The position numbers were made by a program, and so were the translations under genes. Under the pieces are notes generated by a model. The model was not told the DNA's origin. It made no database searches and was given only the letters and a program-made list of their open reading frames with translations. A stretch of 64,000 bases of DNA from Rhizobium leguminosarum bv. trifolii WSM1325 (GTDB lineage Bacteria > Pseudomonadota > Alphaproteobacteria > Rhizobiales > Rhizobiaceae), in contig CP001625.1 in NCBI GenBank assembly GCA_000023185.1, forward strand, positions 452,089-516,088, written 5' to 3'. Position 1 is the first letter of the stretch, and each line of letters begins with the position of its first letter. Positions 1 to 8,091 of the stretch are shown in pieces.

Positions 1-986
1 ATGAAGGACTCTGCGAGCAATCGCTTCGGCGGGATTCCGATCCTGCCATACCATTTCCTGTAGAAATCGGCGACGAAGACGCTCAGTTGTTCCGGTTGTT
101 CAAAGGACAGCGTTCGAATATTAGCACCCGCAGCCTGGCCGATCGAAAGAAGATCGGGCATCAGCCCCGGCTCGAACCCCCACTCTGCCTCTACGGTCTG
201 ATCGTCCGCGGCTGGTGGATCCCACTTCGACCGCTTGTCTCCAAAGCTCTTTAGATAGGCTTCGACGCGATTGCTGCCGTTGTAATATTCATCAAGGCTT
301 GCACCGCCGACCCCACCGAACTGGAACACAGCGTCGTTGCTGATCCGCCGCACCGGCCATTGCAGCTGGCAATCGACGATCAGCAGTGTCCCACCGGGCT
401 CCAGGTTAGTTTCGATAAAACGGCGGTATGCAGGCGGCAGTCGTATGAATTTCTGGCGAAACAGGCCCATATGGCGCAATACCAGGCGGTCCTGGTTGGA
501 ATCGTGCATGTAGTGGATCGCGACATTCTTGTTACGCGCGAGGAGCTTCTCGACGACAGGCATGCCGACCTCAAAGCCTTTTTGAGGATCGTCAGGATCG
601 ACGCCCGTATGCCGTACCGGCGTCAGGAACGTCTGGGGAAGCCAGGGCGCGCCCAGTGCAGCGCAGAGATGCATCAACGCGCCATTCGACGAACCAATAG
701 CAATTACCGGATAACGCCGTTGCGGATACAGGCCGACAAACCATTCGGCCACTTCATCGCTGCTGACGCTGTTCACCTTCTTCGGAGAGACCGCATAGGT
801 CAGGCTGCTCAAGGCGAAGAAGCCACGTCTCGCCGGCTTCGGCAAATGGTTGAGCACCGGTGCGAGCCGCCGCGTGATCCATGGCTCACCGAGGGACCTG
901 AATGGTCTGCCGTGCAAAAAACTTGCCAATGAGCGCGCCATCGTGGCGGCTGAATCGAACAGGGCAATACCTGCCGGTGGCTTCAT
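1..986 (-). CDS. Unidentified protein, C-terminus cut off by the window edge
   Basis: An open frame of at least 328 codons runs off the left end of the window. Its ATG lies inside the stop of the upstream P450 gene (ATGA overlap), so the two are probably translationally coupled. The product begins MKPPAGIALFDSAA. Around residues 96-105 it has a strand followed by GSSNG, which fits the GxSxG nucleophile elbow of alpha/beta hydrolases, but no full catalytic triad was traced and the family is not recognised. Coupling to a P450 suggests a role in the same oxidative or secondary-metabolite pathway; that is inference. Confidence 0.6.
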   Translation of the reverse strand, partial: MKPPAGIALFDSAATMARSLASFLHGRPFRSLGEPWITRRLAPVLNHLPKPARRGFFALSSLTYAVSPKKVNSVSSDEVAEWFVGLYPQRRYPVIAIGSSNGALMHLCAALGAPWLPQTFLTPVRHTGVDPDDPQKGFEVGMPVVEKLLARNKNVAIHYMHDSNQDRLVLRHMGLFRQKFIRLPPAYRRFIETNLEPGGTLLIVDCQLQWPVRRISNDAVFQFGGVGGASLDEYYNGSNRVEAYLKSFGDKRSKWDPPAADDQTVEAEWGFEPGLMPDLLSIGQAAGANIRTLSFEQPEQLSVFVADFYRKWYGRIGIPPKRLLAESF

Positions 987-2362
987 GCGGCAGCACCCTG
1001 CCGATTTGAAAGGCGAATCTCGATTTCAAAATGATCAAGGCTGCCAGGAAGCTGTTCGGGATCAAGTGATGGTTCGACGACACTGATCGTCGCCTTCGAC
1101 AGTATCGCACCCATCGCCAGGCTGGCGACCGTGGGAACGAGGTTATGCGCTGGGCAAATCGCGGCCCCACCGCTGAAGGGAACCAGACCCTCGGAGGGCT
1201 TCGATTCCGTATCAAACCATGTCGTCGGGGACATTCGATTGGCGATGTCGAGACGCTCGTCGTTGCGGTGGAAGAACGGAGCAAATATGATGATGCCGGT
1301 GCCTTTCCTGATCGTCTGGCCGCCGATGATGTGATCCTCGGTCAGCTCTCGCAGAATGGCGGGGGTTGTTGGCCACAGCCGCACGGCGTCGATGAGAACC
1401 GCGCGGGCAAAGGGACGATCAGCAGCCGCAGCGTCGGCTTCCTCCACGGCCCTGGCCTGCTCGTCCGGCTGGCACCCAAGCAGAGCAAGAGCTCTGAATG
1501 TGGCGATGCCGGCGGCATCGAACGCGAAAAGCCACTGTGCCACCTGGCTTTCAGGCTCAACCTCCGCCCGGTTCGGAAGCCTCGATATCAAACTGTCCGG
1601 CTCAGGCTGTCGCAGGTATTCGGCCACGCGCTTTTGATAGCGCTTAAGTTTGCCATTGTTGGCAAAGGCTGCGAATGCCCAGTTGGCTCGCCGGCGTAGA
1701 TCGTCGAGATCGTTGGTGAGTTGCTCATCTTCGCGCGCGCTGTCGCCGAGCACAATTCTTCGGACAATGCGGAACCATGGTTGGGAAAACTCATCCCAGC
1801 TAACGTATCGAACACCGGTGTCAGCGAGCGGCAAGAGCGCCTGGAGCTCCTCTCGGACAATACGGTCAAAATGCTCGACGAAGGGATGCACCCGCTCGTT
1901 GGTCGCCAAGGCGTGTTCGTGGAGAGGACGGAGTTCAGCCCGTCTGGCGGCGTTCGAGATCAGCACATTGCCCGGTTCGAAATGCGCGAGGGCTGATCGC
2001 TTCTCTTTCGACGCCGGTGTGAAAGGCATGGGTGTTCCCTCCAAGGCCTCTGCGACATGGTGGGGATCGAGAAGCAAAAGCTGCGGCCGGAATGGCAGTG
2101 GCACAAGCAGAGGCCCACGACCGTATGTCTTCCGCAAACGTTGCATCAACCGGACAGCCTTGACGTCGAGGTCACGCCGCTGCGCCAAAGCCTCCATCGA
2201 CGAGCGGCGCTTGATCACGCCTTTGGCGATCGTCGGCGCCATCACCGTCCTGATGATCCTAAATGTGTCGAGGAGGCTAGCCCTTGCCGTCGTCACCGGT
2301 TCTACGCGTGCTTCCATGTTCTTCCCTGCCCGCTTCATTTCCTCTGGGAACTTTGGGGACAA
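983..2362 (-). CDS. Cytochrome P450
   Basis: This is a soluble 459-residue P450-like haem-thiolate monooxygenase. The haem-binding loop near residues 396-405 reads FSGGAAICPA, with the Cys ligand at about 403. The I-helix AFDAAGIATF lies near 280-289. The K-helix motif, normally ExxR, reads DAVR (about 325-328), an unusual Glu-to-Asp change before the usual LWPTTP stretch. The TTG at 2362 is chosen because AGGAGG sits nine bases upstream; in-frame ATGs nine and sixteen codons later have poorer sites. It overlaps the partial gene downstream and diverges from an alpha/beta hydrolase 37 bp away. The substrate is unknown. Confidence 0.9.
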   Translation of the reverse strand: MSPKFPEEMKRAGKNMEARVEPVTTARASLLDTFRIIRTVMAPTIAKGVIKRRSSMEALAQRRDLDVKAVRLMQRLRKTYGRGPLLVPLPFRPQLLLLDPHHVAEALEGTPMPFTPASKEKRSALAHFEPGNVLISNAARRAELRPLHEHALATNERVHPFVEHFDRIVREELQALLPLADTGVRYVSWDEFSQPWFRIVRRIVLGDSAREDEQLTNDLDDLRRRANWAFAAFANNGKLKRYQKRVAEYLRQPEPDSLISRLPNRAEVEPESQVAQWLFAFDAAGIATFRALALLGCQPDEQARAVEEADAAAADRPFARAVLIDAVRLWPTTPAILRELTEDHIIGGQTIRKGTGIIIFAPFFHRNDERLDIANRMSPTTWFDTESKPSEGLVPFSGGAAICPAHNLVPTVASLAMGAILSKATISVVEPSLDPEQLPGSLDHFEIEIRLSNRQGAAA

Positions 2363-2399
2363 GCTTTAGTTCCTCCTCAATGTTCCAAGGAAACACGCC

Positions 2400-3221
2400 A
2401 TGCTGACATTCGAGGAAAATGGGCACGGTGAACCGCTCGTCCTGCTTCATGGCCTTGGCGGAAGTGCCCGCTCCTGGGACTTGCTCGTCCCGGAACTGCA
2501 GAAGCACCGGCGGCTTATCCTGCTGAACCTTCCGGGCCACGGAGGATCACCGCTCACGTCAGACGCCGCCACATTCGATGGCATGGTTGCAGCGGTAGAG
2601 GCGTTTCTGGAAACGCGAGGGATCACCTCCATTGACGTCGTCGGCAGTTCTCTCGGCGGCCGGATCGTTTTGGAATTGGCGCGGCGCGGACGCGTGCGCT
2701 CTGCCATTGCGCTTGATCCAGGCGGTTTCTGGCACGGCTGGGAGCGGCATTATATCTTTGCCAGCCTGATGGGCACGATCAAACTGATACGTGCGCTTGG
2801 CAGTCAAAGAAAAATTCTCGCCAAGCCTGGCATTAGATCGGTTTCGATCCGCCAGCTCTCCCACAAACCCTCTGCACTCAGTCAGCCATTCGTTGAGCAG
2901 GAAATCCGCAGCTGCGCAGCGGCCTCAAACTTCGAGGATATCGTGCGGGACCTGACATCCATCCCGCCGCAAATGGGGCCGGCCGCCGATAATGTCCAAT
3001 CCGTTGCAATCGGTTGGGGTCGCCAGGATAAACTTTGTTTCCCCGGCCAAGCCATCCGAGCACAGACGGCGTTTCCCGGTTCCATATTGCGATGGTTCGA
3101 CGCGTGCGGTCATTTTCCAATATGGGACCAGCCGTCGCTGACGGTACAGTTCATTCTCCAATGCCTCGACCTGGAAAGGAACAGCGATGAACAACGAGCT
3201 TCAATGCAGCAAGGAATTTGA
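2400..3221 (+). CDS. Alpha/beta hydrolase
   Basis: This 273-residue alpha/beta-hydrolase-fold protein has the oxyanion-hole strand LVLLHGLGGSARSWD near residues 13-27. The nucleophile elbow is GSSLGG near 81-86, and the late His is in ACGHFPIWDQ near 236-245. The fold is seen in esterases, lactonases and C-C hydrolases; the substrate cannot be read from sequence. A Shine-Dalgarno-like AAGGAA precedes the ATG. It is divergent from the P450 gene across 37 bp, so a shared control region is likely. Its 3' end overlaps a small downstream ORF by 35 bp. Confidence 0.9.
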   Translation: MLTFEENGHGEPLVLLHGLGGSARSWDLLVPELQKHRRLILLNLPGHGGSPLTSDAATFDGMVAAVEAFLETRGITSIDVVGSSLGGRIVLELARRGRVRSAIALDPGGFWHGWERHYIFASLMGTIKLIRALGSQRKILAKPGIRSVSIRQLSHKPSALSQPFVEQEIRSCAAASNFEDIVRDLTSIPPQMGPAADNVQSVAIGWGRQDKLCFPGQAIRAQTAFPGSILRWFDACGHFPIWDQPSLTVQFILQCLDLERNSDEQRASMQQGI

Positions 3222-3381
3222 ACAACGCCTTTGGAACATCCGCGATATCCTTCATGGTGCGGTTCAGGATAGCATTGCGCATCAGCAGCAGAGCGCAGGT
3301 CTCGCCACCAAAAAGGCATATGAGGAGCTTGCGGGTCTTCTGGACGAACTTCAGAGCAATCTGAAGAAGCCGGAGCGGTAG
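3187..3381 (+). CDS. Small hydrophilic protein of unknown function
   Basis: This 64-residue, charged, probably helical protein (MNNELQCSKEFEQRLWNI...) lacks a signal or membrane segment. It starts inside the 3' end of the hydrolase gene with AAAGGA in front, so it may be translationally coupled to it. The family is not recognised. The coding call rests on the ribosome-binding site, the spacing and the amphipathic composition. Confidence 0.55.
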   Translation: MNNELQCSKEFEQRLWNIRDILHGAVQDSIAHQQQSAGLATKKAYEELAGLLDELQSNLKKPER

Positions 3382-3488
3382 AGGCTTTCGGGCTAATCTT
3401 GGGAGCTGTGCGGTTTCGCACATTGCCGGACGAAACTTGTCACGCGTGTATAATCAGGACATTCGAAAACGAGACAAGGGTGGCTTCG

Positions 3489-3947
3489 ATGCACACTCCG
3501 AATATCCTTATCCTGGAAGACGAAGCTCTCATCGCATTGGATGTCGAGACGACGCTGAACGACATCGAGGCGGGGTGCCTGACGAGTTTCGCGTCATGTG
3601 CCGACGCGTTGAAATGGCTAGCGGAGAACACCCCTGACATCGCCATCATTGATATTTTCCTGCGAGACGGTGAGTGCATGGAGGTTGCAGACATCCTTGT
3701 GGAACGGGGTGTTCCGTTCGTCGTCCACAGCGCGCGAAGGAAAGTCACCCACGAAAGCCACCGCATCTTTCTCAAAGGCATCTGGGTACCGAAACCTGCC
3801 GTTCCGAACGATTTGGCCCCGAACCGTCGAAGCACAACTTTCAAAAACACGCTCAGTCGCGGCTTAAGCCCAGCATCATCAGTCGGGCCGTCAAAACGGC
3901 AAAGTCCTGCGCATCAAGGTTGGCCGCTACCGCCGGCAGCACCATAG
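3489..3947 (+). CDS. Single-domain response regulator, probably frameshifted near the C-terminus
   Basis: A CheY-like receiver starts MHTPNILILEDEALIA. The acidic pair is Glu10-Asp11, the likely phospho-acceptor is Asp55 (AIIDIF) and the conserved Lys is in WVPKP. Family members are about 120-130 residues. Here the frame runs on to 152 residues with a Pro/Ser-rich tail unlike a receiver. Dropping one C from the CCCC at 3817-3820 switches to a frame reading RTVEAQLSKTRSVAA and stopping at 3867, a natural receiver ending. The tail as sequenced overlaps the 3' end of the convergent SDR gene, which also argues that it is an artefact or a recent mutation. Confidence 0.75.
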   Translation: MHTPNILILEDEALIALDVETTLNDIEAGCLTSFASCADALKWLAENTPDIAIIDIFLRDGECMEVADILVERGVPFVVHSARRKVTHESHRIFLKGIWVPKPAVPNDLAPNRRSTTFKNTLSRGLSPASSVGPSKRQSPAHQGWPLPPAAP

Positions 3948-4915
3948 ATCTGCCCGGTGGCATAGCTTGCCTCTGGATCGGCGAGCTGGACGTAGATCGA
4001 GGCGAGTTCGGCCGGCTGGCCGGGACGGCCAAGCGGTGTATCGCCGCCGAACATCATGAGCTTCTCCATCGTCGCGCCGCCACTGACCTGAAGCGGTGTC
4101 CAGATTGGACCCGGCGCCACGCCATTGACCCGGATCCCCTTCGGACCGAGTTGCTTGGCCATCGACTTGGTGAAGTTCATCGCCGCCGCCTTTGTGATCG
4201 CATAGTCAACCAGATCCTCTGATGGATCATAGGCCTGCACCGAGGTTGTCTGGATAATCGCCGAGCCGGGCTTCAGATGCTCGAGGGCAGCCTTGGTCAG
4301 CCAGAACATCGCGTAGATATTGGTCTTCATCGTCGCATCGAAGGCTTCGGTGGTTATGTCTGACACCGATGCGGCCTGCTGTTGCCGTCCTGCGTTATTG
4401 ACCAGGATATCGAGACCACCGAGGGCCTGGACTGCGTCCTCGATAAGCTTCTCGCAAAACGCCTCGTCCCGGAGATCGCCCGGCAAAGCGACACCCTTTC
4501 GACCTTCCTTCTCGATCAGGGCAATAACTTCTTTCGCATCGGGCTCTTCGTCGGGAAGATAGTTGATTGCGACGTCGGCACCTTCGCGCGCATATGCGAT
4601 CGCGGCGGCGCGTCCCATGCCGGAATCGCCACCGGTAATGAGCGCTCTCATTCCCGCCAGGCGGCCAGATCCTTTGTAGGAGGTTTCACCGTGATCCGGC
4701 TTCGGGTTCATTTTCCCAGCCAGGCCAGGGAAAGGCTGGGACTGCTTTTCAAACGGAGGCTTCGGGTATTTTGTCGTCGGATTTTCCATAGTGGCTGCTT
4801 TCGATAAGGTTGAGGCCGCCTGCGCAACAAAAGGAAATGTCGAAGCGGCAAGCGTTGCAGTCGCGGACGCAAGTACGGAGCGGCGGCTGAGTTTGAGAGT
4901 GAATGATTGGGCCAT
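3914..4915 (-). CDS. Short-chain dehydrogenase/reductase with a Tat signal peptide (YghA-like)
   Basis: This 333-residue SDR resembles the E. coli YghA type. The cofactor loop is TGGDSGMGRAAA, followed by NNAG, a Ser in TTSVQAY, and the YxxxK pair in YAITKAAA. Unlike typical SDRs it begins with a twin-arginine leader (SRRSVLASATATLAAS) ending near FVAQAAS, predicting export of a folded, cofactor-loaded enzyme. The mature part keeps the YghA-like N-terminal extension (KPDHGETSYKGSGRL). It lies 15 bp downstream of another SDR gene on the same strand, probably in one operon. The substrate is unknown; aldehydes are possible by family. Confidence 0.9.
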   Translation of the reverse strand: MAQSFTLKLSRRSVLASATATLAASTFPFVAQAASTLSKAATMENPTTKYPKPPFEKQSQPFPGLAGKMNPKPDHGETSYKGSGRLAGMRALITGGDSGMGRAAAIAYAREGADVAINYLPDEEPDAKEVIALIEKEGRKGVALPGDLRDEAFCEKLIEDAVQALGGLDILVNNAGRQQQAASVSDITTEAFDATMKTNIYAMFWLTKAALEHLKPGSAIIQTTSVQAYDPSEDLVDYAITKAAAMNFTKSMAKQLGPKGIRVNGVAPGPIWTPLQVSGGATMEKLMMFGGDTPLGRPGQPAELASIYVQLADPEASYATGQIYGAAGGSGQP

Positions 4916-4930
4916 GTTAAGGCTCCTGAT

Positions 4931-5728
4931 TTAGTTTTTGCCTGAACCCGGCTCGGCCATCTTGGCGTGCTGGTGGGCCAGCATGCTCGCGGGCGTGACA
5001 TTGGCGACGGCGGCTTGCAGCTTGTTCTTCCAGCCGCTGACGACATCACCTTCGCCATCCATCATCGCGTCGTAACCGACCTTGGCAACGTCGGCCGGGT
5101 CATCCTTCTTCGCCTGACCGACGGAAGTGTCCGTCAGGTCAGCGCGTTGGAAGAACTCAGTCTCCGTCGGACCCGGCATCAGGCAGCTCACCGTAATGCC
5201 ACTGTCTTTCAGCTCTTCGCGCAACGCGAAGGAGAAGCTGTTGATGAATGCCTTGGTGCCATTGTAGACGGCCTGATAAGATCCGGGCATAAAGCCGGCA
5301 ATCGAACCGGTCAGCAGGATGCGGCCTTGTCCGCGGCTGCGCATCAGATTGCCGACCTGTTGCACGAGGTAGATGGTGCCGACGATGTTCGTGTCTACGA
5401 CCTTGCGGGCCTCGACGAAGTCCTGATCGAGGAAGCCCTTACCAAGTCCCCTGCCGGCATTGGCCATCAACAGATCGACGGAGCGGCCAGATGCCTCGAT
5501 TTTTTCAAGAAGGCGGTCGACACCTTCCTCCGTAGACAGATCGGCTTCGATCGCATCCACCGAGGTGCCAAACTCCTTCAAGCTGGCTGCGGCCTGATGG
5601 ATGCGTGCTTCATCGGCTGCAATGATTAGATCGTAGCCGTCCTGGGCGGCACATTTTGCCAGTTCATAGCCGATACCCGTCGATGCACCTGTGACGACGG
5701 CAAGGCCTTTTCCGGTTTCGATCGCCAT
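4931..5728 (-). CDS. Short-chain dehydrogenase/reductase
   Basis: This classical 265-residue SDR has the cofactor-binding loop TGASTGIGYELA near residues 14-25, the NAG strand (MANAGRG), the catalytic Ser in LLTGSIAG and the YxxxK pair in YNGTKAF. The frame is open far upstream, but the ATG at 5728 is preceded by AAGGAG at good spacing and gives a normal SDR length. A candidate EcfG-type promoter on this strand lies about 80-100 bp upstream. It is the likely first gene of an operon with the Tat-exported SDR. The substrate is not predictable. Confidence 0.92.
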   Translation of the reverse strand: MAIETGKGLAVVTGASTGIGYELAKCAAQDGYDLIIAADEARIHQAAASLKEFGTSVDAIEADLSTEEGVDRLLEKIEASGRSVDLLMANAGRGLGKGFLDQDFVEARKVVDTNIVGTIYLVQQVGNLMRSRGQGRILLTGSIAGFMPGSYQAVYNGTKAFINSFSFALREELKDSGITVSCLMPGPTETEFFQRADLTDTSVGQAKKDDPADVAKVGYDAMMDGEGDVVSGWKNKLQAAVANVTPASMLAHQHAKMAEPGSGKN

Positions 5729-5806
5729 TGGGTATCTCCTTATGCTGTGAGGATGCGATGATGCGGCTACCCGGCGTCGTGCGCGGCGGGGAAACTTTGG
5801 CCTGCA

Positions 5807-5831
5807 AACGACCGTCTTCCGGACTTGTTCC
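5807..5831 (-). promoter_or_regulatory. Candidate EcfG-type general stress promoter for the SDR operon
   Basis: Read on the minus strand the sequence is GGAAC, 16 bases, CGTT. This matches the consensus of alphaproteobacterial EcfG sigma factors. It lies about 80 bp upstream of the SDR start at 5728 and is back-to-back with a similar site at 5908-5933. The match was made by eye. Confidence 0.6.
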
Positions 5832-5907
5832 TCGCCGGCGGCGCTTGTACGAAATCGCACGAAACCGAGGAATTCGGACGGAAAACACCGCTTTGCGCTT
5901 CCTGTGA

Positions 5908-5933
5908 GGAACTTCGGCGAGAAACGCGTCGTT
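5908..5933 (+). promoter_or_regulatory. Candidate EcfG-type general stress promoter
   Basis: GGAAC (5908-5912), 17 bases, CGTT (5930-5933) is a perfect match to the EcfG consensus. It sits 35 bp upstream of the ATG at 5968, leaving a short leader that contains the GAGGAG ribosome-binding site. Confidence 0.65.
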
Positions 5934-5967
5934 TTCTTTGCTTCATCAAAACAAGAGGAGATGTACC

Positions 5968-6282
5968 ATGCCGCAGGGCGACAAATCCGCATATACCGAC
6001 AAGCAGAAGCGCAAGGCCGAGCATATCGAGGAGGGCTACGAGGATCGCGGCGTCTCCGATAAGGAAGCCGAACGCCGCGCCTGGGCCACCGTCAACAAGG
6101 AAAGCGGTGGTGGCAAGAAGTCAGGCTCAGGCCGAGGCCATGCCGAAAGCCACGCCTCTTCCGAAAAGGGCGGACGCAAGGGCGGCGCAGCTGCCGCGTC
6201 GCGCACCAAGGAAGAGCGCTCGGCATCCGCCAAGAAAGCCGCAGCCACGCGCAAGCGCAACGAGCACCATGCGCATCATTGA
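5968..6282 (+). CDS. Small basic stress-type protein (annotated as plasmid stabilization protein in relatives)
   Basis: This 104-residue, highly charged protein lacks membrane segments. The N-terminal half (DKQKRKAEHIEEGYEDRG) is the conserved part. The C-terminal half is a Gly/Ser/Lys/Ala-rich low-complexity tail ending in His repeats, resembling histone-H1-like or KGG-type tails. GAGGAG precedes the ATG, which excludes the longer reading from 5938. Rhizobial homologues are often named plasmid stabilization protein, but no toxin-antitoxin feature is visible here. The EcfG-type promoter and the DUF3175 neighbour suggest a general-stress role. Confidence 0.8.
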   Translation: MPQGDKSAYTDKQKRKAEHIEEGYEDRGVSDKEAERRAWATVNKESGGGKKSGSGRGHAESHASSEKGGRKGGAAAASRTKEERSASAKKAAATRKRNEHHAHH

Positions 6283-6331
6283 TGGACACGGCGTCATGAC
6301 AGTGGCGCCGTTCTTCTATGGAGAAACGTTC

Positions 6332-6628
6332 ATGCCGAAGAAGAAATCCAAACAGAAATGGTCGCAGGATGTCACTGAAAACAGCGACGCGATGGACCTG
6401 AAAGGCGGCGTCTTCAAGCAGCGCAGCGCCAAGAAGATCGCCGACTCGCTGAAAGCCTCGGCCGAACATAGCGATCGCCGCAAGGCCAGTCCTTTCCAGT
6501 CCGCCATGTCGATGCTCAATTTCTACATCAATCGCGCCGGCAAGCAGCTGTCCAAGTCAAGGCTGGCGACGCTCGACCGGGCCAAGGACGAGCTGCGCAA
6601 GGATTTTGGCAAGCAGCCGAAACACTGA
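6332..6628 (+). CDS. DUF3175 domain protein
   Basis: This 98-residue basic protein matches the DUF3175 pattern: a Lys-rich start (MPKKKSKQKWSQDVTE), then LKGGVFK, KKIADSLKASAEHS, SAMSMLNFYINRAGK and a Leu-rich basic end. Function is unknown; homologues are common in rhizobia and often sit with stress genes. The ATG at 6332 has GGAGA upstream; the much longer open frame from 5825 is not used. It lies 49 bp after the preceding stress-type gene and is probably co-transcribed from the EcfG-type promoter. Confidence 0.85.
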   Translation: MPKKKSKQKWSQDVTENSDAMDLKGGVFKQRSAKKIADSLKASAEHSDRRKASPFQSAMSMLNFYINRAGKQLSKSRLATLDRAKDELRKDFGKQPKH

Positions 6629-6747
6629 TCATCGCGGCATCGCCAATAGCCCGGTTACCGCCAAGCAATCCGACGACAGATGAATGAGCACGTTGCCTGG
6701 CGGTTCGTTTCAAAACTTACTCTTGAGCTTCTTAAAGGAGATCGATT

Positions 6748-7680
6748 ATGCAAGCTGTCCGTATCCATCGCTTCGGCGGTCCGGAAGTCATGGCAATCGA
6801 GGAAATCGATCGGCCAACGCCTGCCGCCAATGAAGTTCTCATCAAAGTCTTTGCTGCAAGCGTCAATCCGGTCGATGCGAAGATGCGCGAGGGGTATCCT
6901 GTCGTTACCGAAAAGGATCTTCCCTATGTGCTTGGCCGCGATGTCAGCGGCGAAATTGCTGCCACCGGTTCCGACGTTGCCAGCTTCCTGATTGGCGACA
7001 ACGTCTTTGCGTTCCTGTCACCAGAACATGGCGGCTACGAGGAATTTGTATTGGCGCGGGCTGACGAGGTGGCGGCAAAGCCGCAGTCGCTCGATGCAGT
7101 CGGCGCCGCCGCCGTACCCTTGGCCGGCATCACCGCGTGGCAGGGCCTGTTCGATCATGGTGGGCTTCAATCTGGCCAGCGTGTCCTTATTCATGGTGGT
7201 GCGGGCGGTGTCGGTCATTTCGCCATTCAGTTCGCCAAGGCCAAGGGCGCCTGGGTTGCAACGACCGTGTCCTCGTCCGACAAGGATTTTGCGACCGATC
7301 TCGGCGCCGACCAGGTGATCGATTACAAGGCTGAGAAATTCGAAGAGCTAGTCAAGCCCGTAGATCTGGTGCTCGACCTGATCGGCGGCGAGACACAGGA
7401 ACGTAGCTTCGGCGTCGTCAAACCGGGGGGAGCGCTGATCTCGACGCTCCAGGAGCCGGACAAGGCACGCGCCAAAAACTGAAGATTCGGGCGGGGCGAT
7501 ACACCGCGCAGCCGAATGGCGCTCCATTGCAGGAGATCGCGGCGTTGATCGATGAGGGCAAGGTGAAGGTCGTCGTTGCCAGCACCTTCGAGCTTCCTCA
7601 AGCCGCAGAAGCACAGTCTGCCCTTGGGGAAAAGCACATCCGCGGCAAAGTCGTCCTGAAGGTCGTCGAGCATCAGGCAA
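6748..7680 (+). pseudogene. Zinc-free alcohol dehydrogenase/quinone oxidoreductase family gene, frameshifted
   Basis: The first frame (to 7482) encodes 244 residues of an MDR-superfamily NADPH:quinone-reductase-like enzyme: a GroES-like N-terminal domain, the PYVLGRDVSGEI strand, and the nucleotide-binding loop HGGAGGVGHFAIQFAK. It stops after KARAKN. The rest of the domain (LKIRAGRYTAQPNGAPL, then GKVVLKVV) continues in the -1 frame immediately afterwards. The break is at GCCAAAAACTG (about 7473-7480): six A instead of five would restore one protein of about 310 residues. It could be a real lesion, a sequencing error or, less likely, slippage. AAGGAG precedes the ATG. Confidence 0.8.
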
Positions 7681-7685
7681 GAACC

Positions 7686-8072
7686 GTGATCGACGACGAC
7701 GCACGGAGATTGCGGGCATACCAAATCTGGGAAGACGAAGGTCGTCCGGAGGGTCAGGACCTCGCGCATTGGTATAGAGCCGGCGATGCCGGCGCAACAG
7801 CGGAACGTCCTGACTATGGACGGTACTCTTCCGATGTCGCGCCTGTTGGGTCGCTGGTGATCAAATTTTATCACTCCGGCGATCAGATTCGCGGATATGT
7901 GCGTAAGGTCGCGGACACAGCTGCGGACGATACGATCTTTCCCGGCGAGGAAATGGAGCCGGATGCGGCCTTTAAACTGGCAGATTCTCATAAGGGCGAT
8001 AGCAGCGAAACCGTCTTCGTCGAACTTGTCGAAGGCGTTGAATGGAATCCCGCCTGGGGTCGGTTGGGATGA
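7686..8072 (+). CDS. DUF2934 domain protein
   Basis: The N-terminus has the DUF2934 signature RAYQIWEDEGRPEGQDLAHW near residues 10-29. A conserved second part (VGSLVIKFYHSGDQIRGYV near 55-73) of unknown function follows. The GTG at 7686 is my choice from the point where DUF2934 homology begins. There is no stop between the broken quinone-reductase tail and this domain, so as sequenced the frame from about 7527 would give a fused product. Function is unknown; the domain is common in rhizobia next to stress proteins. Confidence 0.65.
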   Translation: MIDDDARRLRAYQIWEDEGRPEGQDLAHWYRAGDAGATAERPDYGRYSSDVAPVGSLVIKFYHSGDQIRGYVRKVADTAADDTIFPGEEMEPDAAFKLADSHKGDSSETVFVELVEGVEWNPAWGRLG

Positions 8073-8091
8073 CCGAGGAAGAAGGTCGACA

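Noticed and set aside
360..932. 190-codon plus-strand frame at the left end
   Set aside because: It is a shadow of the partial minus-strand gene 1-986, which has a proper ATGA-coupled start and a more protein-like sequence.
1145..1699. 184-codon plus-strand frame
   Set aside because: It lies wholly inside the P450 gene on the other strand and shows no motif.
5825..6628. 267-codon frame covering two small genes
   Set aside because: Its first 169 codons are a shadow of the small basic protein gene; only the part from 6332 (DUF3175) is real.
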